Assembly (NCBI GenBank): GCA_015075165.1
Contig: JABTUY010000002.1
Location: forward strand, 682,001 to 746,000
Length of the DNA stretch: 64,000 nt
Reading direction: 5' to 3'
Origin: Ideonella sp.
GTDB lineage: Bacteria > Pseudomonadota > Gammaproteobacteria > Burkholderiales > Burkholderiaceae_C
Part shown: positions 44,540-52,310 of the stretch, piece by piece
Layout: each line of letters begins with the position of its first letter
How positions within the stretch are numbered: the first letter of the stretch is position 1
The notes under the pieces: model-generated
Told to the model about the DNA's origin: nothing
The model's input: only the letters and a program-made list of their open reading frames with translations
The model's database searches: none
Translations under genes and position numbers: made by a program

Positions 44540-45274
44540 ATGACCACCGCCATCATCCTGGCCGGCGGCCTCGGCACGCGGCTGCGCGACGCGGTGCCCG
44601 ACGTGCCGAAGCCGATGGCGCCGATCGCCGGTCGCCCGTTCCTGGCCCACCAGATGGACTATTGGGCCGGGCAGGGCGTGCGGCGCTTCGTGCTCGCGGT
44701 GGGCTACCGGCACGAGGCGATCGTGCAGCACTTCGGCAGCCACCACGGCGGCGCCGCGGTCGAGTACTCGGTCGAGACGCAGCCGTTGGGCACCGGCGGC
44801 GCGTTGCAGCAGGCGGCGGCGCGGGTGGCCGACGAGCGCGCGCTGCTGCTCAACGGCGACACCTGGTTCGACGTGCCGCTGCCGGCGCTGGCCGCGCGCG
44901 CGATGCAGCACGACGCCGATTGGTGCTTCGCGCTGTTTCGTCACGACGACCGCGAGCGCTACATGGGCATGGGAGTGGATCGCTTCGGACGGGTGCACAC
45001 GCTGCGCAGCGTCGACTCGTCGCTGGCCCACGGCGGTGTGGTGTGGTTCCGCCCTGCGGCGCTGGCTGTGCTGGCGCACGAACCGGGGCGCGCCCTCTCG
45101 CTCGAGAACGAGGCCCTGCCGCGGCTGCTCGCGCAGGGCCAGCGCTTCGCGGCGCTGGAGTGCCGCGGCGCCTTCATCGACATCGGCGTGCCGGCCGACT
45201 ACCACCGCGCCGCCGACGTGATGTTCCCGGCGTCGTCCGATGCGCTGCGAGCCTGCCATGCCCGCGCACGTTGA
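44540..45274 (+). CDS. hddC: Sugar-1-phosphate nucleotidyltransferase, HddC-like heptose-1-phosphate guanylyltransferase
   Basis: A 244-residue nucleotidyltransferase. The NTP-binding motif is AIILAGGLGTRLRDAVPDVP with KPMAPIAGRPFL, the metal-site Asp is in LLNGDTWFDV, and FIDIGVPADYHRA closes the core. Short proteins of this style next to an HddA kinase are usually HddC, which makes GDP-D-glycero-alpha-D-manno-heptose. The nucleotide (GDP or other) is not provable from sequence. It lies 8 bases after the ColD-like gene and overlaps the GmhA remnant by 17 bases. Confidence 0.82.
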   Translation: MTTAIILAGGLGTRLRDAVPDVPKPMAPIAGRPFLAHQMDYWAGQGVRRFVLAVGYRHEAIVQHFGSHHGGAAVEYSVETQPLGTGGALQQAAARVADERALLLNGDTWFDVPLPALAARAMQHDADWCFALFRHDDRERYMGMGVDRFGRVHTLRSVDSSLAHGGVVWFRPAALAVLAHEPGRALSLENEALPRLLAQGQRFAALECRGAFIDIGVPADYHRAADVMFPASSDALRACHARAR

Positions 45275-45521
45275 ACCTGCCGCGCTGCGGGCGCGCAACC
45301 TGCAGGCGTCGATCGAAGCCCAGCGCGCGCTGCTGGAGTGCGAACGGCTGCGCGTGCCCAGCATCGCTTTCACCGGCCGTGACGGCGGGCGCGCGGGCCG
45401 CCTGGCCAGCCATTGCATCGTGGTGCCCGGCACCGCGACCAGCACGATCCAGGAGCAGCACATCGTGCTGGCGCACACCCTGTGCGAATGCGTCGAGACC
45501 GCGCTGTTCGCCGCGGCCTGA
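45258..45521 (+). CDS. Internally deleted sedoheptulose-7-phosphate isomerase (GmhA-like)
   Basis: An 87-residue frame against about 190 for GmhA. Its first 30 residues (RARNLQASIEAQRALLECER) look like the GmhA N-terminal helix. From residue 33, VPSIAFTGRDGGRAGRLASH followed by IQEQHIVLAHTLCECVE matches the C-terminal end of the SIS fold, including the catalytic His region. The middle of about 100 residues, with the sugar-binding GNGGSxxxA loop and the catalytic Glu, is missing without loss of frame. It is probably inactive as an isomerase. Its start overlaps the hddC end, as an intact gmhA would. GmhA activity would have to come from another gene. Confidence 0.72.
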   Translation: MPAHVEPAALRARNLQASIEAQRALLECERLRVPSIAFTGRDGGRAGRLASHCIVVPGTATSTIQEQHIVLAHTLCECVETALFAAA

Positions 45522-45538
45522 ACACCCACGAGACCACC

Positions 45539-46477
45539 ATGACCCACAACATCCTCATCACCGGCGGTGCCGGCTACCTCGGCTCCACCCTGGTGCCGGC
45601 GCTGCTGCAGGCCGGCCACCGCGTGACGGTGCTCGACAGCTTCATGTTCAGGCAGACCAGCCTGAACCACGTCTGCCACCACGCGAACTTCTCGGTCGTC
45701 AAGGGCGATATCCGCGTCGAAGCAACCATCGCGCCGCTGCTGGCAAAGGCCGACGTCGTGATTCCGCTCGCGGCGCTGGTGGGCGCGCCGATGTGCAACG
45801 CCGACCCGGTGGGCGCGAAGACGGTGAACCACGACGCGATCCGGCTGATGCTGAGGCTGATGTCGCCCGCGCAGCGCATCCTGATGCCCACCACCAACAG
45901 CGCCTACGGCAGCGGCGACGAGAACCACTTCTGCACCGAGGAGTCCGAACTACGCCCCATTTCGCTCTATGCACGCGAGAAGGTCGCGGTCGAGCGCGAG
46001 CTGATGCAGCGCGAGAACGCCATCAGCTTCCGCCTGGCCACGGTGTTCGGCATGTCACCGCGCATGCGCATCGACCTGCTGGTCAACGACTTCACCCATC
46101 GCGCCGTGCACGATCGCTTCGTCGTGCTGTTCGAAGGCGGCTTCAAGCGCAACTACATCCACGTGCGCGACGTGGCGCGGGTGTTCCAGCACGGCCTGGA
46201 GCACTTCGAGTCCATGCGCGGGCAGGTCTACAACGTGGGCCTGTCGCAGGCCAACGTGTCCAAGCGCGAGCTGTGCGAGCGCATCCGGCTGCAGCTGCCC
46301 GATTTCGTGTTCATGGATGCGCCGCTGGGCAAAGACCCGGATCAGCGCAACTACATCGTCAGCAACGCCAAGCTGGAGGCCACCGGGTTCGAGCCGACCA
46401 CCTCGCTCGACGCCGGCATCGCCGAGCTGATCAAGGGCTACACGATGATGAAGAACACCGTGCACGGCAACGTCTGA
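45539..46477 (+). CDS. NAD-dependent sugar epimerase/dehydratase (extended SDR)
   Basis: A 312-residue extended SDR. The NAD motif is ILITGGAGYLGSTLVPAL, the Tyr-Lys pair is in ISLYAREKVAVE and the Ser/Thr region is MPTTNSAYGSGD, with NYIHVRDVARVF as the substrate-side motif. This group holds C4- and C5-epimerases and 4,6-dehydratases of nucleotide sugars; the reaction cannot be chosen from sequence. Located in the heptose/deoxysugar island, it may act on the GDP-heptose or its 3-deoxy derivative. It ends convergently with the glycosyltransferase at 46514. Confidence 0.85.
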   Translation: MTHNILITGGAGYLGSTLVPALLQAGHRVTVLDSFMFRQTSLNHVCHHANFSVVKGDIRVEATIAPLLAKADVVIPLAALVGAPMCNADPVGAKTVNHDAIRLMLRLMSPAQRILMPTTNSAYGSGDENHFCTEESELRPISLYAREKVAVERELMQRENAISFRLATVFGMSPRMRIDLLVNDFTHRAVHDRFVVLFEGGFKRNYIHVRDVARVFQHGLEHFESMRGQVYNVGLSQANVSKRELCERIRLQLPDFVFMDAPLGKDPDQRNYIVSNAKLEATGFEPTTSLDAGIAELIKGYTMMKNTVHGNV

Positions 46478-46513
46478 GCGCTGCGGGGCCGGGCCAGCCC
46501 GATGGGCCGGTGG

Positions 46514-47749
46514 TCAGGGGCCGACCGCGGCGAGACTGGCCGTTCGATGCGGTGCCGGCGCGGCGGGCGCGGGCATCGCCGGCACGGCGGGCGCCGCCGC
46601 GATGCCCGCCAGCAGGCCCGCAACGCGGTGTTCCCAGGTGTGCTGCGGCGGCAGCGGCACCTCGCCGCGGTAGCTCAACAGCCGCTCGGCCGCATGGCGG
46701 ATCGAAGCGTCGCTGAAGTGGTACGGGATGCAGCCGATCGCGTGATCGGTGCTGAGGTTGAAGTTGTTGGCGATCGGCACGCCGAGTGCCAGCGCGGTCA
46801 CCGCGCGCTCGTTCGTGCCATGGCCGAAGTTGGGATCGAAGTTGACCAGGCCGGCGTAGTGCTGGCACAGGTGGCCGAAGGTGTGGTTGTGGTTCGGCTG
46901 CGGCGTCAGCAGGCGGAACGAATCGATGCCGTCGACATGCTGCTGCCAGTTCTCGCCATAGATGTCGACGGGCAGCCCCTTCAGCGCGCGCGCCACCTTC
47001 ACGCGCCGGTAGCGCTTCAGGCACGAATCGAGCGCGCACAACGCGGCCATGGCCTGCGGGCGCATCAACTCGTCGAGCGGCTGCTCGAGCGCGGCCGCGA
47101 TCGCACCCATGCCATGCACGATCTCGGTGTGGCGCAGTGCCTCGGCCACGCTCGCGATGCGGGCCGGATCGAGCCCCCAGTGGTTGTTGGCGGCCAGCGT
47201 CTGCTCGAACTGGCTGTGCACCGGCGTGACGGCGAGCTCCTTGTTGGCCGAGCCCCAGATCATCAGCCGCTGCGGGTACAGCTTGGCGCCGCGGCGGCGC
47301 GGCGCCGGGTAGGCGCCGGTGGGCAGGAAGTGCGCGCGCGGGCCGATCAACCGCGCATCGTTGGCTTCGACCGACGCGACATGCAGGTTGCCGCGTTGCG
47401 GCCAGTCGGCGATGAAGCGGCGACACGCCTCCACGCGCACGAAGTCGTACGGCCAGACATCGATGATGTACATCACGAACTGCACCGTCGGCGCCACGGC
47501 GTGCCAGATGGGCGCGCGGTCCACCTGCAACTGCAAGGGCACGGTGCCGGTCGTGATGACGAGCTCCAGGTGCGGGTCGCGCAGCAGCCCGACCAGCGCA
47601 TCGAGATCGGCGCGGGCCTCGATGTCGACCACGCGAGCGTCGTAGCCGTGGTTGCTCAGCGCCGCGGCGAGGCTCTGCGCCATCATCTCGGTGCCGCCGT
47701 ACGGGTGGCGGTTGGTCAGCACCACGGCCTTGGGGTACAGGTGGATCAA
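46514..47749 (-). CDS. Glycosyltransferase (GT-B, family 1/4-like)
   Basis: A 411-residue protein from a TTG at 47749 with AGGAG seven bases upstream; the stop of the fcl-like gene overlaps this start. The N-terminal AVVLTNRHPYGGTEMMAQSL has the GGxE donor-domain loop of GT4-like enzymes. Downstream GLVNFDPNFGHGTNERAVTA with ALGVPIANNFN is the nucleotide-sugar side. The C-terminal tail is Ala/Pro-rich. I infer a late glycan transfer step. Without the TTG start the frame would run into the antisense of the fcl-like gene. Confidence 0.8.
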   Translation of the reverse strand: MIHLYPKAVVLTNRHPYGGTEMMAQSLAAALSNHGYDARVVDIEARADLDALVGLLRDPHLELVITTGTVPLQLQVDRAPIWHAVAPTVQFVMYIIDVWPYDFVRVEACRRFIADWPQRGNLHVASVEANDARLIGPRAHFLPTGAYPAPRRRGAKLYPQRLMIWGSANKELAVTPVHSQFEQTLAANNHWGLDPARIASVAEALRHTEIVHGMGAIAAALEQPLDELMRPQAMAALCALDSCLKRYRRVKVARALKGLPVDIYGENWQQHVDGIDSFRLLTPQPNHNHTFGHLCQHYAGLVNFDPNFGHGTNERAVTALALGVPIANNFNLSTDHAIGCIPYHFSDASIRHAAERLLSYRGEVPLPPQHTWEHRVAGLLAGIAAAPAVPAMPAPAAPAPHRTASLAAVGP

Positions 47750-48741
47750 CGCGTTGCTCCTGCTGTGGCGGCCTCGCGGCCGATGCTGCAGGGGTCGGCT
47801 GCAGTGCTGTGTTGCCAGGGCGCTGCCGCATAGGCGCGACGCAGGCCGTCTCTTAGCCCGATCGTGGGCTGCCAGCCGAACGCACGGATGCGCGTGCTGT
47901 CGAGCAGCTTGCGCGGCGTGCCATCGGGCTTGGTGGTGTCGAACACCAGGCGACCGCCGTAGCCCACGGTCTCGGCCACCGCCTCGGCCAGCTCGCGGAT
48001 GCTCGAGTCGGTGCCGCTGCCGATGTTGAGCGGCGGCCCGGCGTAGCCGGATGCGGCGAGCATCATGCAGGCCTGCGCCAGGTCGTCCACGTACAGCAGC
48101 TCGCGCCGCGGCGTGCCGCTGCCCCAGACCACGAGCTGCGGGTCGCCGCGTTCGCGCGCTTCGTGCGCGCGCCGCAGCAGGGCCGGCAGCACGTGGCTGC
48201 GCTGCGGATCGTAGTTGTCGTTCGGTCCGTACAGGCTGGCCGGCAGCACGGTGATGTACTCGCGGCCGTGCTGGCGCTGGTAGGCCTCGCACAGCTTGAG
48301 GCCGGCGATCTTGGCGATCGCATAGGCTTCGTTGCTGGGTTCGGGCGGCCCGCCCAGCAGCGCCGATTCCGCCATCGGCTGCGCGCAGTCGCGCGGGTAG
48401 ATGCAGTTCGAGGCGAAGTACATCAGCCGCTGCACGCCGGCGCGGTGTGCGCCGGCGATGACGTTGAGCGCGATCTGCAGGTTCTGGTGCAGGAAGTCGG
48501 CCGGCTCGCCCTGGTTGGCGGCGATGCCGCCGACCCGGGCGGCCGCAACGAAGACGTAGGCCGGGCGCTGCGCGCGCAGGAAGGCATCGACGGCGCCGGC
48601 ATCGAGCAGGTCGAGCTGCTCGCGCGCTCGGGTGACGATGCCGCGGTGCCCGCGCGCGGCCAGCGCGCGCACCAGCGCCGAACCGACCATGCCGCGATGG
48701 CCGGCCACGTAGATCGGTGCGTCGGGGTTGTCGAACAGCAT
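47746..48741 (-). CDS. fcl: GDP-L-fucose synthase-like epimerase/reductase (Fcl/WcaG)
   Basis: A 331-residue extended SDR. PIYVAGHRGMVGSALVRALA at the N-terminus, FASNCIYPRDCAQPM, the catalytic Tyr-Lys in YAIAKIAGLKLCEAYQRQ and VWGSGTPRRELLYVDDLA are the GDP-fucose synthase signatures. It converts a GDP-4-keto-6-deoxymannose to the L-galacto form by 3,5-epimerisation and reduction. No gmd gene is in the window, so it may act on a related GDP-4-keto-6-deoxy heptose. It overlaps the next glycosyltransferase start by four bases. Confidence 0.88.
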   Translation of the reverse strand: MLFDNPDAPIYVAGHRGMVGSALVRALAARGHRGIVTRAREQLDLLDAGAVDAFLRAQRPAYVFVAAARVGGIAANQGEPADFLHQNLQIALNVIAGAHRAGVQRLMYFASNCIYPRDCAQPMAESALLGGPPEPSNEAYAIAKIAGLKLCEAYQRQHGREYITVLPASLYGPNDNYDPQRSHVLPALLRRAHEARERGDPQLVVWGSGTPRRELLYVDDLAQACMMLAASGYAGPPLNIGSGTDSSIRELAEAVAETVGYGGRLVFDTTKPDGTPRKLLDSTRIRAFGWQPTIGLRDGLRRAYAAAPWQHSTAADPCSIGREAATAGATR

Positions 48742-48876
48742 GCGCGGCAGTCTAGAAGCGCGCTGCCAGCGAGATCGCGCGGACAGCGCAGCAAACACCG
48801 GCTGTCTCTCGCTCGATCGGGCGCCGGCGCTCACCCCCGCTGCGCCGTGATGGACCACACGTCGCGTGGGTGCGCT

Positions 48877-49001
48877 CACACCGCACCTAGGAATTCGTCT
48901 GACATGCGGTGTGGACGAAGCCGGACTGAAGGTCCGGAGATGGGCTGCTATCCGCGGTCTGTTGGCGTGGCCAGAATGCATCCCATCGCATCAACAGACC
49001 G
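48877..49001 (+). promoter_or_regulatory. Structured leader upstream of flhD
   Basis: The 269-base gap 48742-49010 lies before flhDC. Three inverted repeats are visible: 48877-48885 with 48905-48913 (nine bases); 48921-48926 with 48932-48937 (CCGGAC, five-base loop); and 48955-48964 with 48992-49001 (ten bases), which ends nine bases before the flhD ATG. In RNA the last stem would lie directly against the ribosome site (GAGAG). I could not place a convincing -35/-10 pair. Confidence 0.5.
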
Positions 49002-49010
49002 AGAGACCCC

Positions 49011-49334
49011 ATGACCGCCGACCAAATCCTCGCCGAGATCCGCGAAGCCAACCTGTCGTACCTGATGCTGGCGCAGAGCCTGATCCGCAGCGACCGCGAG
49101 CAGGCGCTGTTCCGCCTCGGCCTGTCGGAGGACAGCGTGGCGCTGATCGACGCGCTGACGCCGGCGCAGATGATGAAGATCGCCTCGTGCAACAGCCTGC
49201 TGTGCCGCATGCGCTGCGACGACGAGATGGTGTGGTCGCTGCTCACCAACCACGGCAAGCCGGCCGCCAACGACGGCGTGTCGCGCCTGCATGCGTCGAT
49301 CCTGCTGGCCGGGCGCCACCAGGAAGCGGCCTGA
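49011..49334 (+). CDS. flhD: Flagellar master regulator subunit FlhD
   Basis: A 107-residue protein with the FlhD pattern: ILAEIREANLSYLMLAQSLI, then RQALFRLG-like REQALFRLGLSED, and LTPAQMMKIASCNSLLCRMR. FlhD pairs with FlhC to form the activator of class II flagellar promoters. Length is typical. It precedes flhC by 59 bases that contain a five-base tandem array. Confidence 0.95.
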   Translation: MTADQILAEIREANLSYLMLAQSLIRSDREQALFRLGLSEDSVALIDALTPAQMMKIASCNSLLCRMRCDDEMVWSLLTNHGKPAANDGVSRLHASILLAGRHQEAA

Positions 49335-49344
49335 ACGCCGCGAC

Positions 49345-49379
49345 AGCCGAACCGAGCCGAGCCGAATCGAACTGAACCG
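49345..49379 (+). repeat. Pentanucleotide array between flhD and flhC
   Basis: Seven five-base units, AGCCG/AACCG with two variants (AATCG, AACTG), filling the flhD-flhC gap just before GGAGGG and the flhC ATG. A change in copy number would alter the spacing between the two genes but not a reading frame. Confidence 0.8.
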
Positions 49380-49393
49380 GAGGGAACCACACC

Positions 49394-49948
49394 ATGGCCC
49401 GCACCAAGAGCATCCTCACCGAGGCCCGGCAGATCGAACGCGCGGTGGAGCTGATCCGCCTGGGCGCGCGGCTGCAGGTGCTGGAGAGCGAGACCGATCT
49501 CAGCTACGAGCGCCTGCTGCGCCTGTACAAGGAGGTGGCCGGCAAGAGCCCCAGCAAGGGCCAGCTGCCGTTCTCCACCGACTGGTTCATGACCTGGCAG
49601 CCCAACATCCACGCCAGCCTGTTCCTCAACATCCACGAGTACCTGAACAAGGTGGCCGAGCTCGACGAGATCGACACCGTGATCAAGGCCTACAAGCTGT
49701 ACCTGGAGCAGATCACCGCGCAATCGCTCGAGCCGCAGCTGTCGGTCACGCGCGCGTGGCGGCTGGTGAAGTTCGTCGACAACGGCATGCTGACGATGAC
49801 GGCGTGCTCCAAGTGCGGCGGTCATTTCGTCACGCACCCGCACGAGATCGCGCGTCACTACGTGTGTGGCCTGTGCAGTCCGCCGGCACGCGCGGGCAAG
49901 GGGCGGGCCGCCGGCTCGTTGTCGTGCACAGCGTTGGAAATTCACTGA
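49394..49948 (+). CDS. flhC: Flagellar master regulator subunit FlhC
   Basis: A 184-residue protein. IQRAVELIRL-like IERAVELIRLGARLQVLESE and GQLPFSTDWFMTWQPNIHAS are family signatures, and two Cys pairs (CSKCGG; CGLC) supply the four zinc ligands. With FlhD it forms the FlhD4C2 activator, and FlhC makes most DNA contacts. A strong GGAGGG lies before the ATG. The last 20 residues are a variable tail. Confidence 0.95.
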   Translation: MARTKSILTEARQIERAVELIRLGARLQVLESETDLSYERLLRLYKEVAGKSPSKGQLPFSTDWFMTWQPNIHASLFLNIHEYLNKVAELDEIDTVIKAYKLYLEQITAQSLEPQLSVTRAWRLVKFVDNGMLTMTACSKCGGHFVTHPHEIARHYVCGLCSPPARAGKGRAAGSLSCTALEIH

Positions 49949-50054
49949 CACCCGTGTTGCGTCCGGTTCAGAATCGAACCGACGCAGCCGACATGCATTC
50001 TGTTTGTTGACTGCGTTCTTGCTTGTCTCCTCCTAGTGGCACCCCGGTGCCTTT

Positions 50055-50087
50055 GCGGCGCGTGGCCTGACGGCAACGCGCCGCTTC
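50055..50087 (+). terminator. Rho-independent terminator after flhC
   Basis: Nine-base stem GCGGCGCGT (50055-50063) with ACGCGCCGC (50076-50084), three further inner pairs, then TTCTTC. A smaller GGCACC/GGTGCC hairpin (50038-50051) followed by TTT lies just before it. The rest of the 368-base flhC-motA gap holds the motA promoter and nothing else I can identify. Confidence 0.7.
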
Positions 50088-50231
50088 TTCATGGGCGCGC
50101 TCGAGTCACGCGGTGCGGGTGTTGCGCTGCACCAAAGGCTGCCGGCGATGCGCCGGGTGCCAACTCTGCACGCCGGGGGGCACCGGCGGCGTGCGCCGCC
50201 GCCGGCCTCGGACGCACGCGGTGTAACCCGC

Positions 50232-50259
50232 TCAAGAGCCGGCGCGGCGCGGCCGATAT
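50232..50259 (+). promoter_or_regulatory. Sigma-28 promoter for motAB
   Basis: TCAAGAGC (50232-50239), 12 bases, then GCCGATAT (50252-50259), a near-perfect FliA -10. It lies 57 bases upstream of the motA ATG, downstream of the flhC terminator. So motAB is expressed as a late unit separate from flhDC. Confidence 0.75.
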
Positions 50260-50316
50260 CGCAAGGGTTGGCGTGCCGCGGGCTCGCCGCGTCCGGTCAG
50301 CAAGAGTCGCGCTCAC

Positions 50317-51183
50317 ATGTTCGTCATCATCGGCTGGGTCGTTGCGCTGGGTTGCGTGTTCGGGGTGTTCATCGCCCACGGCGGCAACATCGGCGTGGTG
50401 CTCAAGGCGCTGCCGTTCGAAATGGTCACGATCATGGGTGCGGCGCTCGGCGCGTTCATCGCCAACAACCAGATGAAGGTGCTGAAGGCGTCGGCTGCGG
50501 GCCTGATCAGCTGTTTCAAGGGCAGCAAGTACACCAAGGCGCGCTACATGGAGCTGATGGCGCTGCTGTACGACATCCTGCAGAAGGCCCGCAAGGAGGG
50601 CCTGATGTCGATCGAGAAGGATGTCGAAGACCCGCACAACTCGCCGCTGTTCCAGAAGTACCCGACGGTGGGCGGCGATCACCACGTGAGCGAGTTCATC
50701 ACCGACTACCTGCGCATGATGGTGTCGGGCAACCTGAACGCGCACGAGATCGAGTCGCTGATGGACAGCGAGATCGAAACGCACCACCACGAGGCGCACG
50801 CGCCGGTGGGCGCGCTGCAGCGCCTGGCCGGCGGCCTGCCGGCGTTCGGCATCGTGGCGGCGGTGCTCGGCGTGGTGAACACGATGGGCTCGGTCGGCCA
50901 GCCGCCAGCGGTGCTGGGCGCGATGATCGGCTCGGCGCTGGTGGGCACTTTCCTCGGCATCTTGTTGAGCTACGGCATCTTCGAGCCGCTGGCCGGGTTG
51001 CTGGAGCAGAAGGTCGACGAGGGCGGCAAGGAGCTGCAATGCATCAAGACGACGCTGCTGGCGTCGATGCAGGGCTATGCGCCGCAGGTGGCGATCGAGT
51101 TCGGGCGCAAGGTGCTGTACTCGACCGAGCGGCCGACGTTCGTCGAGCTCGAAGGGCATGTGAAAGGGAAGAAGGCCGCCTGA
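50317..51183 (+). CDS. motA: Flagellar motor stator protein MotA
   Basis: A 288-residue protein with four membrane helices. The N-terminal helix FVIIGWVVALGCVFGVFIAH is followed by a cytoplasmic loop with charged residues (KARYMELMALLYDILQKARK) that act on FliG. The paired C-terminal helices contain PAFGIVAAVLGVVNTMGSVG and the proton-path segment GALVGTFLGI-like SALVGTFLGILLSYG. It pairs with MotB to make the proton channel. The stop codon lies in the loop of a strong hairpin. Confidence 0.96.
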   Translation: MFVIIGWVVALGCVFGVFIAHGGNIGVVLKALPFEMVTIMGAALGAFIANNQMKVLKASAAGLISCFKGSKYTKARYMELMALLYDILQKARKEGLMSIEKDVEDPHNSPLFQKYPTVGGDHHVSEFITDYLRMMVSGNLNAHEIESLMDSEIETHHHEAHAPVGALQRLAGGLPAFGIVAAVLGVVNTMGSVGQPPAVLGAMIGSALVGTFLGILLSYGIFEPLAGLLEQKVDEGGKELQCIKTTLLASMQGYAPQVAIEFGRKVLYSTERPTFVELEGHVKGKKAA

Positions 51184-51200
51184 GGGCGGCCTTCTTCCCT
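51165..51200 (+). other. Strong hairpin with the motA stop codon in its loop
   Basis: A 16-base perfect stem (51165-51180 with 51185-51200) and a TGAG loop that contains the motA stop. No T-run follows. A second stem, CCCCCGC with GCGGGGG (51227-51243), lies before the motB ribosome site. Such structures can protect motA mRNA or reduce read-through into motB. Confidence 0.7.
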
Positions 51201-51271
51201 ACGGGGCAAGAATGGACACCCCCTGCCCCCCGCCGAGCGGGGGTTCCAGTTAGAAGGACGAAAGAGCACCC

Positions 51272-52225
51272 ATGGCCGGTGACGCCAAGAAGCTCCAACC
51301 GATCATCGTCAAGAAGATCAAGAAGGGCGGCCATGGGCACCATGGCGGCGCGTGGAAGATCGCGTATGCCGACTTCGTGACCGCGATGATGGCGTTCTTC
51401 CTGCTGATGTGGCTGCTCGGCTCGACCACCGAGGGTGACAAGAAGGGCATTGCCGACTACTTCCAGGCGCCGCTGAAGGTGGCGATGTTCGGCGGCTCGG
51501 GGGCCGGCGACGCGTCGCATGTCGTCAAGGGCGGCGGTCAGGATCTGACGCGCACCACCGGTCAGGTCAAGCGCGGCGACATCGAGGCCGAACGCAAGAC
51601 GATCAACCTGATGGCGCTCAAGCAGGAGCAGATCCGCGCCGAGATCGCGCGGCTGCGCACGCTGCAGCAGCGCCTGGAAGGCGAGATCGCCAGCCATCCG
51701 GGCCTGGGTGCCTTCAAGTCGCAGATCCTGTTCGAGCTCACGCGTGACGGACTGCGCATCCAGATCGTCGACGCGCAGAACCGGCCGATGTTCGCCAGCG
51801 GTGCGGCCGCGGTGCAGCCGTACATGCAGGAGCTGCTGCGTGCCATCGGCGGCGTGCTGGCCGAGGTGCCCAACCGCCTTACGCTCGAAGGCCACACCGA
51901 CGCCACGCCGTTCTCCGGCGGCGAGCGCGGCTACAGCAACTGGGAGCTGTCGGCCGACCGCGCCAACGCGTCGCGCCGCGAGCTGCTGGCCGGTGGCCTG
52001 CCCGAGGACCGCGTGCTGCGCGTGCAGGGGTTGGCGTCGAGCCAGTTGCTGCTGCGCGACCGGCCCGAGGATCCGACCAACCGACGCATCAGCATCGTGG
52101 TGATGACGCGCGACGCCGAGGACGCGATCTTCCACGCGCAGTCGGCGCAGCCCGCGCAAGACGAGCCGTCGATCCGGCCCGAGCGGCCGACAATCGTCGC
52201 CAGCCAGCCGGCGCTGAGCCGGTAG
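51272..52225 (+). CDS. motB: Flagellar motor stator protein MotB
   Basis: A 317-residue protein. A basic N-terminus (KKIKKGGHGHHGGAWKIAYA) is followed by one membrane helix, whose ADFVTAMMAFFLLMWLL carries the proton-binding Asp. The C-terminal OmpA-like peptidoglycan-binding domain has LEGHTDATPFSGGERGYSNW and RANASRRELL. It anchors the stator to the wall. The start follows motA by 88 bases that hold two hairpins. Confidence 0.95.
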   Translation: MAGDAKKLQPIIVKKIKKGGHGHHGGAWKIAYADFVTAMMAFFLLMWLLGSTTEGDKKGIADYFQAPLKVAMFGGSGAGDASHVVKGGGQDLTRTTGQVKRGDIEAERKTINLMALKQEQIRAEIARLRTLQQRLEGEIASHPGLGAFKSQILFELTRDGLRIQIVDAQNRPMFASGAAAVQPYMQELLRAIGGVLAEVPNRLTLEGHTDATPFSGGERGYSNWELSADRANASRRELLAGGLPEDRVLRVQGLASSQLLLRDRPEDPTNRRISIVVMTRDAEDAIFHAQSAQPAQDEPSIRPERPTIVASQPALSR

Positions 52226-52257
52226 CGGGGCTCCACCGCGGCGCCCAGATGTAAAAC

Positions 52258-52279
52258 GCCGGGCCGCAACCCGGCTTTT
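52258..52279 (+). terminator. Rho-independent terminator after motB
   Basis: Stem GCCGGG (52258-52263) with CCCGGC (52270-52275) and a six-base loop, followed by TTTT. It separates the motAB unit from flhB, whose ATG is 32 bases farther on. Confidence 0.7.
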
Positions 52280-52310
52280 CGGGCTTAAGAAAGCCGCACC
52301 GTCGCAGACG

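Noticed and set aside
46502-47833. 443-codon plus-strand frame opposite the glycosyltransferase
   Set aside because: Antisense of a gene with clear GT4-like motifs and a good ribosome site.
50036-50056. TGGCAC...TTTGC after flhC as a sigma-54 promoter
   Set aside because: Spacing between the two halves is about five bases too long; the sequence is better explained as a small hairpin next to the flhC terminator.
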